Positions 12,501 to 27,500 of a stretch of 64,000 bases of DNA are shown in pieces. Position numbers and translations under genes: made by a program. Each line of letters begins with the position of its first letter. Position 1 is the first letter of the stretch. The stretch is from Tubiluchus corallicola (lineage: Eukaryota > Priapulida > Priapulimorpha > Priapulimorphida > Tubiluchidae): contig JAQGDQ010000135.1 in the NCBI GenBank assembly GCA_030141605.1, forward strand, positions 62,001-126,000. Direction: 5' to 3'. The notes below the pieces were generated by a model that searched no databases, was not told the DNA's origin, and worked only from the letters and a program-made list of their open reading frames with translations.

Positions 12501-15500
12501 CCCACCACAATGCCCACTCTAGCATCCTCCAGTACCTGTATTGTTTGGCAGTTAATTAGAACAAAATCTATTACCTGCTGCAGATGGCAGTGGTCACTTT
12601 CACCAGCATGTTGGTCAAGTGTTCATCAGCCATCAGGTGGCCAGCGGTCAGTTAATGATCAACATCAATAAAGAAATCATCGCTGACCACTCTACCATTA
12701 CAACACTTCAACACATGGTAGTGTGGTGTCATTAGAACTTGGGACAAAAGAAATACGCATGTAGCCAAATAAGGCGAGATGACGTTACAGAATTAATCCT
12801 AGATAGTACATATTATGCTTGATAATGAAAAAATTCTCATTTCCGGTTCTTGTCGAATGGAACACTTTGCCAGGTAAATGTAAACATTTATTGTACAGAA
12901 GTTCTACGAGTTACAGAAAAGTGTACAGCTATTTATGATTTCATTGAATTCACAAAATTTGAGATTTTCTTACTGATGAATGAAAACTTCTGCTTACCCG
13001 GTTGACTTTAGAGAGAAAATTAGGACCTCTTGGTTCTGAATAATTATTTTATTTATTTATAATGATTGATCGTCTTTATTGTAAACAAATTTGTTTATTT
13101 ATCACAGGAAAATTTGCAAAAGCTGCGGAGTGAAAGAAAAATTTTAAAAATTCCTTTGATGTCGCAAAGCGGTTAATCCTAAACTAATGTTTTTTTTGGG
13201 AAGGGAGCCAAGTATAAGACTGCAACACACAGAAAAATGCTTATGAAAAATCCCCCAGGAAGGTAGAAAGTAATCCATCTAGAAATAAAACCGAAACTGC
13301 AAAATGTTGTCATTAAAGCGCACGGTAATAGCATAAGCTACAATTAAGTAAGATTACTTAATCTTTAGGAGATTACTTACTTTAATGCGCAATTAAATCT
13401 AAAATCTTCCATCACAATACTGTTTTTACTCTGTATTTCTCTATCTATCTTTACCTATCTCCAAGTCTGCACTTTCAAGGTTTTTTTACATTCTTTCTTC
13501 CTTTCTCCGCATATCCGGGGTGCTTTACACAAGTACTTTTAAGAACCCCATCTACAAACTTGCTTTTTTTAAGTTCAATATTATTAAAAACCGTTGTTCA
13601 ACATGTACGTAATATCTAATAAAATATAACAATATACAAGGAGGCAAAATTAATTATAGCACTTCACTGTACTGTAGGTTTTACATTGCCCATCAATCAG
13701 CATTTCATTTTATCATGTCTACATGGTAAAAAACCAAACATGCTTCTGATAAATGGAGGTTACGAGTTCAATACCGCGACTGAATATCAAAAAACTCCAA
13801 AATGCTGCCTGTTGGCGGCCTACTTGGTATTTTATAATAAGGATAAAGGCAAGGTAAGTCTACTATTTTCTTTAGTTATTTACAGTCAGCTAATATCACC
13901 ACCACCACCACCACCAATACCATAACCATCATCATCATCATCATCGCCATCGTCGTAGTCTCATCACCACCATCATCATCATCGCATTCTTCATCGTCAT
14001 CTTCTTGTGGAATCGAGTTATAAACGAGTTTCTATAAATTTCTAGTAACCCACTGTATCGTATTCTTCTTTTCTTTTCTTTTTTCTACCTTATCTATTAC
14101 CTATATCTACCTTACCTATATCATTCATCATAAAAATTGCTGACAGATAACAGACGGCATTATTTTCTTACAACAATTTCTTAATGCAGTAAAAGCTAAT
14201 TTTGTAATCTGGTACAGACCTTTAACAGCTTTCTGGAAAATGTTTGAAGAAACTGAGCGTTAACCGGCTGTTACCTTTGCATTTTCTTTCAATTTACAGA
14301 AGCAAGTGAAAGCCTTTCTCACAGGGTCAAACAATAATGCACAAGACAGTGACCAGATTGGGCAGGTTAACATTGTTTGGATACTGTTAGAATCTATTCA
14401 AACTTAAAGCTCAGCTGTAGCTACTTCAAACCCCACTCTATACAATTTCACTGTTTACTTACCGTATTACGCCAAATTGCATTTTCCAAGTTCCTGCAAC
14501 TGTGGTAGCCTGTAACGTGACCCGTGCAATGAAGACAGCACAGTCACCAGCACCCCGCCCCCCTCCAAACTCAACCCGTTACAAGCTGTCGAAAGTTGTT
14601 TGCGTAAACGCGTTCGATAAATATTATTCCCCCGGTTTTTGTGTTTGCGAAAAACAAATTCGGTGTTTTAAGTGAAATCCTCCCCGGGTGTCGAATTCGG
14701 CCGGGGAATCCGGGAATCACTGGCTTCTCTTTAATTTCGACCGCCGAAATTCATGCGCATCGGAAATGCGGGCGGTTCGGTATTTATAAATATGACATTA
14801 ACACCGCGACACCGCCAAAAGCATTGCCAGTAAGCCAGACTCGCGTAGGGTAATGGCCAAAAACTAATGGCCCAAGCATGCAAACTCGTTCAAGATGCGA
14901 GCACTGGTTATGATTTTTAGCAGGAAGAAATCATTACAAATATAGATCTTCTTACCTCGAAGGCGAAAGACGGCTGTTCAAACGAAGGGGCATTGTCGTT
15001 CACGTCATCTACGTGTACGGTAACGGTAACGTCTGTAACGTGCACACCGTCGCTAGCGCGCACCCCCAGGATGTACTTCCCGGTCTCCTCACGGTCCAGG
15101 GTGCGCGTGTTGCGAATCATGCCCGTGGTGGGGTCGATGCTGAACGGACTTTCCTGGCCTGAAAAACAAAACAATTTGATAATTAATAAAGAAAGATTAC
15201 AAAGAGGCGTTGAAACGTTTTGCATTTTAAATGGCTTTGGAAGGAAGATCACTCACCAACGAAAAATGTAAACAACGAGAACGGCAGCCGTTTCGAAAGT
15301 TTGATAATGTTTACCATCGCACATGACACATGCAAAAGTCATCAGAGAAATTTCACGGGCAGAAAGTATCCTATTCGGGGCAGACCCAGAAGTTGCCTGT
15401 GCTGTGAATCGCGAGGACATTCTCAGTTTCTATAGCAATCAGTCAACAGAATTAACATGCAATTAGTGAGATGACGGGAATAGTTGTTTATGCTTTAAAA

Positions 15501-18500
15501 AAACGGATGCGGCTACATTTAACTTCGGCGCAATGTTCCTGATTTTATGTTCTATGCATGTGTAAATGTGTTTGTATAGTACAATTACAACATTTTTATG
15601 ATGTAAATAATTTTTTAAATTACTGTTCACATTTTTATACACTTTTACCCTATTAATCAGTACGTCAACTTTTACTAGCATTTATTGCCTTTAAATTATG
15701 ATAATTAATAGACAGAATAAAATATAGGACATATAAGTCTGTAATGACTTCGAAGTTTTTTTCTGATTTCAATAATTTAATAATCTTTAGTATAATGTAA
15801 AGTCTGTATTATAGTGAATAATATGTCTATTTGTAACATATGTAAATAAACTCTTTACTTACTGAAGAGATTGGCTACAAAAGTTGCATATAGTAAATGG
15901 AGTGCTAACCATTGGTAACACTACTTCTGTCACTTATCATTGACAGCGTTTAATTTTTTTTCAGTCAGTTCTGCATTTCATCTAAGATGATTGTCCTTGA
16001 TAAGTGGTTAGGTTCCGGTCACGTCACAACGATTCGGATACTAATATAACATAGACTTTAAATGCTCGATTTCTGCTTTGAGTGTCTGAAATGCACGGGA
16101 AAAACTTGGATACTTATACAGCTTGAAGGGCAGCTTACACCTAAGTAACTAAATTCCTTAAAAATTGGCTTGTGAGCTGACATTAAATAAAAAGTATACC
16201 AAACCAGTTTATTTGTTTTTCTTGGTGTGCAGGACATTTCCCAATACTTATTTCTCAGAAGAAAATTTTCCAACATTCTTTCCCAAGTACAAAATTTCTT
16301 TCCAACATTTATTCCTAAATAGCCGTAGAAAAAATTCCCAACATCTATTCTCGAATAGCTGTACGGAAAAGTTCTCCAACTTTTATTCCTTTATAGCTGT
16401 AGAGAAAAATTTTGCAACATTCCTTCTCAAATAGTTGTACAGAAATTTTCTAACATTCATCCGCATATTTATTCCTAAATAGCTGTATAGAGAAAACGTG
16501 AATTTCTCATTACACAATATTCTGTAGTATGCAATGATGATGATCGTTACGGCAGCTTCTGGAAGCTCATTGAGCCTGAGCTATTTTAGACCCACTTGAT
16601 GGGCTAGATGTATGAATGGAGCAGCATGCCAGCAACACTCAAATCCATAACATAAACAACCCACAAGTCCAAGCAACAACCGTTTAACATTTTTGTCAAG
16701 ATGAAAAGAAAAACCAGAGAGAGAGCTGGCAACACAAGGTCACAGATTATTCCACTTACAAGAAGCCAAAAACTTATCCCCACCTTTGCTTGCATAAACA
16801 CGGCTAGGAAACCCTACACTAACCGCACGGGTTATCCCAGTCTGGAGTTTTCCCGGCGCTGGCGGTTAGGCTAATATCCCATATGTTTGACACAACACGA
16901 CGTAGGAGCTTCACACTAATAAGCGTACATGGTTTATACACGTTTGTACATGAACTGTTGCTGGGTGGTCCTCATCATCAACTTATTAGCAACATCCATT
17001 GTGAATTATGCATCCCATGCTGGATAATTATCGTATGAAATAACAAATTTCGCCCATTACTAAACTCTGCTTGATATGGATAAGACAGTGGGGTAGGTCA
17101 TATCAGTAGCATAATCAGCCACCCACCCAGAATAATTCCTAACAACGCCTAAAAATCACACATATCACATCACGCTCAAAAGGATGCAGAAAACTTAAAA
17201 AATATCACAAATAGTTTCTTGGAAATTTCTCTTTTCTGACAACACACCACAAGCAGCTTATTGGTAGAAACTTCGCAATTTGCAAAACTGGTGTTCTACC
17301 CAATGTCTTATTGATCATGTTTTGTGCTTTTTCCTGTTTTTTCTTTTCACCTGAAGATAATACAAAGAGGTGTACTGAAACAGCTTGTCTCTTCTTTATT
17401 GCAGGCTAATTTCATTAATTATTCTGATTCTGTCATTAGGAATATTATTCTGTTAAAGGATCTTGTTTCATAGTAACCTATACTTGTGGCGTCAATAGTA
17501 ACACAAATTTTTGCTTTCGCTTTTACATACTTTATTTTACATATTGGAAAATTTAATTTTTCCAGCATTACTGTGATAAAAGCTATTATGGTCACCGCAA
17601 TTTTAATAAAGGTTAACATGCCGAAAGTGACATTTGAATGGATGGGTGTGCAGGTTCAATACTCGCGCTGGTAAGTTTCCTACACCAAACCTAGCTGTTT
17701 ATCTCATACGGGGAGGATATGTTCACGTCCGAACGTGGTTAAAGTACCTCTGCCGACTGAGTGCCCCAGATCTTGTATGCATAGTCCACGCCACGGAAAT
17801 TAAATTTCCAATAAAAAAATTGTCAATCTAACTTCGCTACTTTCACTTAAAAAACGGGCAAAGCGATAAAAAGAACAGTAGCACATACCTTGGTATATAT
17901 GATAGTGAATGGTGTCTCCCTTATCGGGATCAGTGGCTGTGACTTTACCAATGGTATGATCTTGATGTACATCTTCTGGTACAAAGAAAGCATATTCTTC
18001 TTGATCAAATACGGGTGGGGAGTCATTCACATCAATTAGTTGTATCTCAACCTGAAAGAGAAAGACAAAGATAGTTGAAAAACGGCATTTGCGGGAACAG
18101 AATTTACAGAAACTTGAAATTTTCACTCTAATGGCTACAATCTGTAAACTAATTAGATAAAAATATCTTTCTCTAGAATAATATTTAGATAAAATAAATA
18201 TTTTAGACAAAATAATAAAAGATTTCTTTTGTTATGTAACGAAAAAATGTTTATAAAAACGGGAGAGATTAATGAAAATGATATTTAAAAAACTAAAGAT
18301 GATTCTTAAAAAACAAAATATTTAACAATATCAACACAATGCAATAAGCGAAGATAAAGTACAAGAACTAAAATACTAGACCTCTAAACGAGACCTTGGC
18401 CTGCGGGGTAAACAGACAAAGAAAGGCAGATTCAGTGACAGACCGACAGACTAATAAGCACTTTCTTGTTATGTAAATTAATACAAACAAATAGCATATA

Positions 18501-21500
18501 TAGAACTTTAGGCATATATACATATATCACGACAAAGGCTAGCTTTAGAATTCAAGGTCAGTCTATATAGATTAGCAATAGCAGATCACGGAAGGGAAAA
18601 TCTGGCATGATTAAACATTTTCATGTTACAAAAAATTGACATCCCTATGTTATGATACGAGTTCATATGTCATAAGAAATCATGTTTTCCTCACTCGCTG
18701 GCGTTACGTTTTTAAAGGTGAGCTAAAGTAGCAAATGCTGTGATTTCTTTTCACTTTCAAAACATCAGCGTTTTATAGATTCTTCATCTTTCACAACTGG
18801 AGTGAATATCACATTAACTTCGTTTACGCGAAGAACACATTGCCCTTGGGTTTTGAGAGCCAGACGATTTGTCTATTTCTGTATGTCGGCTAGTACCCTA
18901 ATGTAAAAAGGTGTGGAAACCCTTGAGGTTACAAGAAAATTTTAACTGATTGTTTGTCAGGTCAAGTCTCTATCAATTCATCACGGCTATAATTATTGGG
19001 TTGCAAATAGTTATTTTCATCGGGGACATCTCCGCATGGAATATGCAATGTGCCAGTGGAAACCATTCATTGTCGTCATTGACAAACGCTTACAAAGAAC
19101 TTGCACGTGGGATTTTTTGTGGAGTTAAGAAACACACGAAACAAGGTACTGGTGGTACCCAAATGATCATGCTAGTGGAATGCTCAGAAAGGTTTACTCT
19201 CTAAACTATTCTCTGAGCAGCAAGGGGAAACAGCAAATGCTATTCTTGGATGGCGTCACGGCGGTAATACACCTAACACGTGCATATCAGACGACATCTT
19301 GGCTAACATGGATCACCAAATTATAAATCTGGTCAATAACTTTACTTTAAATTAGCTTCGATCAAAGAAAAAACTTTAAACCAGCTAAGCGACACATCAT
19401 TTACACTATACACACACAGCGCCACCACAGTCGAAGGCATCAGGACACTGACCCTCAAGAAATTCTTAATTATATTGGCTATGGAAATTATTTAATATCC
19501 AAACGTGTCATTAATTGCTAACCGATCATTGTTTCTTATACAAACCAAACAGACCCGATGGGCAAGACACGTGGTGAATGCACAGTTAATGTTAAACGAT
19601 GAGCGGTTAATCATTGGCCAAGCTCCCAATCGTCTAGCCCGCATTAAACATTAATCAATCATAAACTAATGAGATTTTCATTGTGCCGTTCACCCTGTCC
19701 ACGCAGCCCCGGTGTGGTTGTCACTCATGACACCTGTTTTCTCCCCTCTTTGCGTTTCTCGTCAGAGATTATTACCAAACAGCAAGATTCTGCAGCTAAC
19801 AGGTTCCCAGATTTCATCACCTTTGTTCTACCTGTCAACCTGTCTTTATCCCACCTACCCGTCGGCAATGATGACAAGAAAAGAACAAGGTCTAATATAC
19901 ATACACCAGTAGAAAGCCGCAGCACAATACCATACCTGTCAACAGTAGAAAGTTGCAACTTGATGGGCTTAAAAATCTGAAGTTTGTAAACAAATTTAAG
20001 ATTTACATTTGATACATTTAGATGACTGGAATCAAACCGTACGTTACCCCCACATCACCAGGATGGTGGATAATTAATCTACAGCTAGCGTTATGATGGC
20101 AGCCATTATAGTTAAAGCGACATGGTTTGATGATCATCATTGTATTATATCATCAAATATGCAGGAAGCATTTACATTCCTTTCACACACGAATTCTAGC
20201 AGTTAAAACGACGTAGAGTGATTTTAACTACAATTTATTAAGATTTTAGCTCTCAACCGACATAAACTGTCATTGCGTCAGTTTGGGGATGGTACCCTGG
20301 GCAGATATGGCCTAAATCTGCTGGACGGACAAGCTCCCCAAAGAGTTCTGTTGACATGCACTTACACACAAGCATTCCTTAGTTTTGCGGAGCTGCAGGA
20401 AGTCATAAAATCACATGTTCCTCAAATGGAAAGACTTTTTTAAACTCAGTCCCCTCTTGTAAGGGATTTACCACAATTTAAAACAACTTCACTAGTTCGG
20501 AAAAATATTCAAAAAAGAAAGAACTAGCTCTGCAAGTCTATCTACACAGAAGGATGTGATTATGGCTAAGCACGGTAAAATGCGCCAACTATGACATGTT
20601 TTGCGGCAGTCAAAATTCAATTTTTTGACAACCATTATTACAGATGGTACTTTGACAATACTTTTGTATTCAGCAAATGGAAAAAGTCGGCAATTTTCTG
20701 AATCAACTTCACAGATAAGCGTAACTTAAAATTAATTTTGCAAATTTCGCAATTAATGTTGTTGACGGCCATTCACAATTTTTGATGTTGATAACAAATG
20801 CCTTTATAACTTTTGTCATTTTAATAAAGCGGTGCTACAATTGTGAATAATTAATGGGTTGTGTACAAAGCCTTGTCTAGTATAATAGACTTGCTAATAA
20901 ATTTACTCACGTTTAAATACGAGAAACTAGTTATGCAACATACCGTATCTAATTAACAACGGTAAACAATTGCCAATTTTAATTGTGTCACGAGTGGCCA
21001 TGGTGAAATAATAAAACGGCTAATGGAGTAATAGGTTTTGTTCCATGCCAGCAAGTAAATTGAAAAAGCACTGAGTGTTTACTTATCAATTTTAATACGA
21101 ATGATTCATGATCAGAAATGAGGGTAATAAGTATAACGACCCGCTGGGTAGAAAATGGATGCGCTTCATAATAATTCTGCTAGAGAAAGAAATATAAAGT
21201 TATATTAATGGATGTATAGGTTGATAAAAAAGTTACAATAAACTAAATTGAATAAAATTAAATCTGATTCTTTTTTAATAAGCTTAAGTTAGCGTCAATT
21301 ATATTTAAATTTATTAGTTTATTAATTTAAGAAATAACGTATGTCAGGTTTTTATGTATGTAACTGATAAGTAGACTGCCTGATGTTTGTTTTGTAAAAT
21401 CTTGTAAGTTAATTTAAGGCACATGAATAAAAGGCCAAAACGAAGCAGTGACAGAATAAAAGGCGAAAGAGAGATGCAAGAGAGAAAGAAAGCAACAGGC

Positions 21501-21528
21501 AAACAGGCAGCAGACAAACGAGAGAGAA

Positions 21529-21597
<69 letters not shown>

Positions 21598-24500
21598 GGA
21601 AAGAGAGAATGGGCAAGGCAGTTGGAAGAGAAGAAACAGAAAGGTGAAAACAAGCTGATGGAAAATGGAATAACAGACCACGTCTGAGAGAAAACAGATA
21701 ACTTGCAAACAAATTAGAGGGAAAAAAATTAAAAGGAAAGCGGTCTTAAAAAGCATATAAAATATGTGAAAAAGAGAAGTCTTCCAGAAAGATGAAAAGA
21801 AACAGAAAAAACTGGATGAGAAACAAAGAGACGTGGAGAGGAAAAATGAGGGGAAAACATAGGCCAATCAGGTAACTTTTTAATTCACGTTGCTTTCAGA
21901 AGCATGAATATAATTAGTGTGAGCAATGAGCAAGCTTGGCCTGTAAATGGTGGACAAAGATGTCTCCTGAGCATCAAGTCAGCGACAAATTGGAGACATT
22001 TTGCAATCATATATACATTAGATTCATGGCTGTATTGGCAGGTGGTTACAGTAATTACAGCAACAAGGTCAGTCAAAAGAGACCACCGTGCAAAACTAAA
22101 ATGAGACAGTGATGCTGCTCCAGTTTCACTTTCTCAAGTTTGGCAAAGCTCACTCCGCACAAGGTACAATGGAATTTGATGTAGGTCAAACGGCTATTAA
22201 GCAACGTGGCGTAATAGTGTAGCGAAATTTAATTTACTCCTAAATTCGTGTCAGTGGCGCTACTCTTTCTTGAAGGCAATAGCTGAAGAGACAGTTATAA
22301 CCCCATATTAGTGCACGCAGCCTGCGTGTATTTTTAGTAAGTGTAAGTTGTACACTGGTTATGCAAAGTTGGATACTTAATGATGAGTGTGCTCTAGCCT
22401 CTACGTTGCAGCACACAAATTCCAAAATCAGCGGGAGTTGTCTACAGATAGGTAATACTCAGCCAAGTGTAAATAAAACTTCTACATTCGCCGTAATGGT
22501 TAACTATACTGCTACTTATGAGTTAAATTTATACGCAGTAATAATATTCAAGAACAAGGACCCAAACTCGACAAAACAACAGATTTAACAAAAATCGGAG
22601 TGACAAGGAACATTATGATGAAAGAAAGCGTCTGGGCCATAAATCGTTTGGGAAACTCAGGAAAACACTATAAGGCTGAACCATAACGACCATATTAAAG
22701 TTCAGTAGAAAAAATTCAAGTTTACAATATCCTGGAGGGTTACAAGACGTTTTTAGTAGAAACTAATTGTAACGAAATCTTGCGAACAGACTAGGAAATA
22801 TGCAACATCTCAGAAATGGCAGATTCGGGATAGCAGTTCAAATAGAGGACTAAAGATCGCAGTTTTTACAGGAACATATCTGCATATCAATATTTGGTAA
22901 AGACCAACAGGTTCAGTATCTCAATCTTTGATAATGAACTGGGTTTCGGTCCCGCCATAGCCACGAACCTAAATGCCGCCGAACTGTATAAAAAAGAAAC
23001 GACTTGTGAACGTGTATGTATTCAAGATTATAAGGACCTTTTAAAACTGCATCACCATAATGCGCTGAGGAAAGTTTTTGTAGACTATTCATATTCCCGT
23101 TTCCACTGTACTGACCTTTAATACATCAACATGAATTAATATACACTTGTTTAATGTCATTATATGGTAAGACATTCAGTTGGGATTTTCACGCGCACAA
23201 AGACGTTCAGGACAAGGGGAATGAACTAGCAAAACCATTGTAACCACGACCACTTCTTAGCTGCCTACAGGTACGCACACACACAGTCACCATACAATCA
23301 TTATTGTTCTTGGCACTTCTTGAGTTAATATCGCTTCAGCTATTTTGTGCACATAATTGTGCCTACGCAGTTTTTTAGCAAAAGTTTTCAGCCTCGGGGG
23401 TTCAGGAAAACGTATTAGCAGCTCGTTGAAGTTGAACTGCTGACATGGACAGCTGCACATACACGAGCCCGGGCTATAATTGAAAATGTTTAGTTCCATT
23501 ATGAGCGAGTGGAAGCAAGGAATAAGTTCTTCGTCATTATTGAGGATTATGGGAGGGCGGTAAAAAGAGACCACCTGTACAGGAACAATTATGGCAGAAA
23601 TTAATTCCTGGTTTGTCCGGAGGTTAAATTACCGTCACAGGAGGAGGAAGATGAAAAGACCTAGAGCCAAGACGCGACACCTTTTGTTATAACGGACTAT
23701 AGTATACATATCTGCATTCTGCACTTTACTAGCTTGCACAAAATTATATCAAAAAGTTCACTATATTATTAGACAGTTGACACGTCAGCTGCAGGTTTTG
23801 GGCGTTTATCAATCAATGAAATCAAAGATTTAATGTACCCCCAGAATTGCTAACGTTTCAACAAAAACTGATATTTCTTCTTGAAGAATTGAACTTATTT
23901 TTTACAAGTATACGCGCCTTTCAGGTAATCAGTACTATTTTTAGTACTGTCTTATGCTGGTATCACTTTACTCTGTTTGTCTGCAGGTAAGCGTAATCAG
24001 CTGGTTCAAAGGCACCAGGCCGACCCTGCTGCATGCAATGTATTGACAAGAGAGGAACCACTGGTTTTGATCTGATCCGTTTCCATAAATACTACAGGAG
24101 ATAATTAGGGCAGGTTGCACATAATATCTTTCACACCACCACATTCCTCTGGGCCCTCATTACGCCACACTCGAGTACATGGCATTCCCGCAACACGTAG
24201 TAGCGGAGGTGGTGTCCAGACACCCTCGCGCTAGGTACGCCCTGGATTGATGCAACCCCTTACGCCGCAGAAATCTGCAGCGTGTACTTTTGGTGAATTA
24301 TCACTGATAAACGGTCTTCATAAAACCATTTAATGGCTCATTAAATCTGCAACTGCGTATGAAGCTGATTCTTTTTACGGGCTGCGTTTCGGTGGTTAAG
24401 CTCAGTTTAGAATATTTATGTGGCCGACTCGGCCGAGCCAAAACAAATAACTTCCATGCCACAGGTTTAGCTTTTGTGTAAACTTTTAAAGCAGGAGTTA

Positions 24501-27500
24501 CGCGAACATAAAAACGAAATGAGTAAATACGAGCGAGGAAAAAATTTATTAGCCGTGAGGTGACATTTTTTCACGAGGATTCCGCGAAAACTGCTGAGGA
24601 TCTTTAAACAACTTTTACGTAAACATTTAGATCAATATCAACAACAAATGAGAAACAAATTACCTCAAGATCAGACAAAAACCAATTACTAGCCACTTTG
24701 TTTGACGAAATGAGTAAGATTTCTTGACTGACAAGGAGTTCTGCTTATGTGCTTTTGACTATTGAGCAATTCCAATTAAGCGATAAGTCAAGAAACACCC
24801 GAAAGTTCTATTGAAAATGTATTTTGGACATGTGGGTAGACTGCCACACACTTTACTAGGTTTTATAGATCTCACTGCAAAAATAGTCACACTTGTAGTG
24901 CTCTGTCTCAAGGACACAGTCAACGTACTGTGTCTAGAATTTAGAGTGAGTTAGCATTAAATTTTTGGCAGTGCTCGTTAACACTTTTTACGGGCCTTAT
25001 GTTTGTTTTGCTATATGTTTTAACAAGAAAATGTGCCCGTTAATGAGCTAAACGTAATTTATCGTCCACGATGCCAACTCCAAATCTATACATGCATTCT
25101 TTGTATAACTAGCAATATCTTGACTGCAATCTTTACTCCCTCATCTAAGGCTTCTGATTGTTGTTGCATAATTGTGCGTGTATTTGTCAGCCCGGCAGTA
25201 CCATCTTTGTCACAGCTTCCAGAGAGCTGAACTAGTAAATTCTCACAAGTGAGGAAGTTGGTCACATTTATGGATATGATTTATGGTGGAAACATGGAGT
25301 GATACAGCGGACATTTGGAAGGTATAACGAGTTTACCACGCACTGGACACTGAACAAATCGCAGTTTAAAAGATGACGAATGTAGAAAACGATAGCAAGC
25401 CTGATAACATAAGCTGAAGATGTTTAGACGGTGTCTGCGCGAAACGAAACCCGACTGCCATGACACAGAATCGCAAAAAGTAAAGGATTAAAACGGAAGT
25501 GCCGGAAGACAGGCATCCAGATCAGGAAACAAACATAAAACAGCAATTTTCAAGTCGCATGAGCGCGAAAATAGTTGATACAAGAAGGCAACGAGGAGGA
25601 AAGCTCGATGCTGACACACACATCTGCATCTCTTTAAAACAGAGAAGTGTTGTCTGGCAGAGTTCAAAGAGGTAAACAGGCTGAGGGAACAGAGTAAGTT
25701 TTAAAATTAGCCCAGAGTTATTCGCGTAAACTAGAAGCGGCGGCAAACAGCAAACCGGCAAGATTAACTGCGTGAATGAGAGGCACAGATGGTGGCTACC
25801 ACCCTCCTTCTACTTACTCGACGAAGAGGAGGATCTAGTTCATGAATCAACACCCCAGATCACTACAACAAAATGCCAGACAGTGAATAGCATCTACTCC
25901 ATATTACGTTTAGGCAATACCTATCTCACAGTGAATACCATTTACTTGGACAATCAGGAAAGACAGGAAGAGTCTGTTTTATAACTACCCCCTCAATTCT
26001 CTCTCATATCACGGTAACGGAAGCTCTGTTTTTAGTGAGATGACATAAAATTTCCTACAATTACATAACTCCTGAGATGATATAAGTGGTTTGGTTTCTT
26101 TTGGTTCGGCTTGGTTTTCACTTGCACAACAACCAGAGAATTTGTGACAAGTACTGATGGGAGTGAGAGTAGATAACTAGTAGAGCAAACGGTCTGTGTT
26201 TAGCACAGATTGCTAACTTGTTTTTTTAAAACTTTAAGGATTACAAGTTTGCGAATAAAACATATCTATGTATAATGTGCTTTAATGGAGCAAGGTGGGT
26301 AAAGAGACAGAACGAGAACATGAATCTTCCCCAGCCAATGATAAGTTTCAACATCAGATATGTATCATGCTTACGGGAAAAGCGCCAGATCGTTTGGGAT
26401 TTGGCCTGCCATCTTTAAAATTCGCAAAACTATTCGATAATCCCGGGGATTTTCTCTGCTTGAGGTTGATGAGAGATCGATAAATATTTGTTTAACTGCT
26501 ATGATGAGTGATGTTTGTTGATTCAGATAAAATGTGATGACAAATCCCACTTATCTTTGTAAAGCTTCTCAAGCCTCTCCACATATATAATACACACTAA
26601 CTGTGTCAGTGATATTCCAGGACAATCATCTTTGGACTCTTCAATTTAAATTTGGTCTTACGAAAGGAGCATAAGAGTTTTTGCTTTGTTACACCGAAAA
26701 CGATTAGTCACTGATGACCACACGCAAGTGGAGAATACAAATTATTTAGCTACACGGTTGCTGATGGTTTGCCAATTGTTTTAACGCTGTATAAACAACA
26801 TAATGTTACTAACTAAAGAACAAACAAGAAATAGTGTTAATATATTATTACGGCTAGACATTACAGAAAATTGAGTGCAGTATCTCTATTCTGCCACAAG
26901 AAATAGCCAAATAGCAACGTGCGAGTTATTTTGAATGGTATGATAATTTTGCCAGACTCTCTTTTTTTGTTAAAAATTGGTTTAATAACAAAAGCAGTAA
27001 TTACATGCTCTAGTTGGAGTCAAATACTCCCGGAACTGTTGAATCGGTTGGTATTAAGACTTGCCACAATCACAAGTGCTGTGTGGGCTAGGTTAGACTT
27101 ATTGTTGAAAGGTACCGGTTCAAGTGCAGATATGGGAATACTTTTTTCACATTCCCTTCCTTTCGTTGAAACTAGGTTTCAAAAGTAAAAGAATAATTCT
27201 TATTATCGGTTCATTCCAACATTAACCAGTAATCTTGAAGCATGACCATAAACTGTTAAAACGTTAGCCTGTTAATGAAAATGAAAAGCTCAATTTCACA
27301 AATACAACCTGTAAGATGCAATTGATCAATGAAAGGTGTACTCTCACAACCAGTTCAGTAAACAAGGTATTTAAGCCGAGAACAGCCTATTGTGGAAGGA
27401 GACAACTATACTAGAACAGATACAGTATAATATTTGGCAATCTTTAAGTGCTAAATTTCAACAAGCATCCTTCCTTTGTTGGCAGACAGTAAATGGGACC

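Larger units (their letters stand above)
12536..14955. other. FAT4 intron 3
   Basis: A 2.4-kb intron with a CAC/CAT microsatellite (13896-14004) and a CpG-rich block (about 14560-14860) directly beside exon 3. Confidence 0.8.
15159..17888. other. FAT4 intron 2
   Basis: A 2.7-kb intron with a minisatellite at 16230-16495 and a SINE-like fragment near 17630-17810. I find no exon. Confidence 0.8.

Noticed and set aside
13686-13925. 79-codon plus-strand frame ending in a Pro run
   Set aside because: It runs into the CAC microsatellite and shows no recognisable sequence or splice context.
21344-21867. Overlapping Ser/Leu-rich and Arg/Glu-rich open frames
   Set aside because: They are created by the GA microsatellite and have no independent coding signal.
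22894-23121. 75-codon plus-strand frame in FAT4 intron 1
   Set aside because: It does not start with ATG, has no homology I recognise and lacks convincing splice sites.
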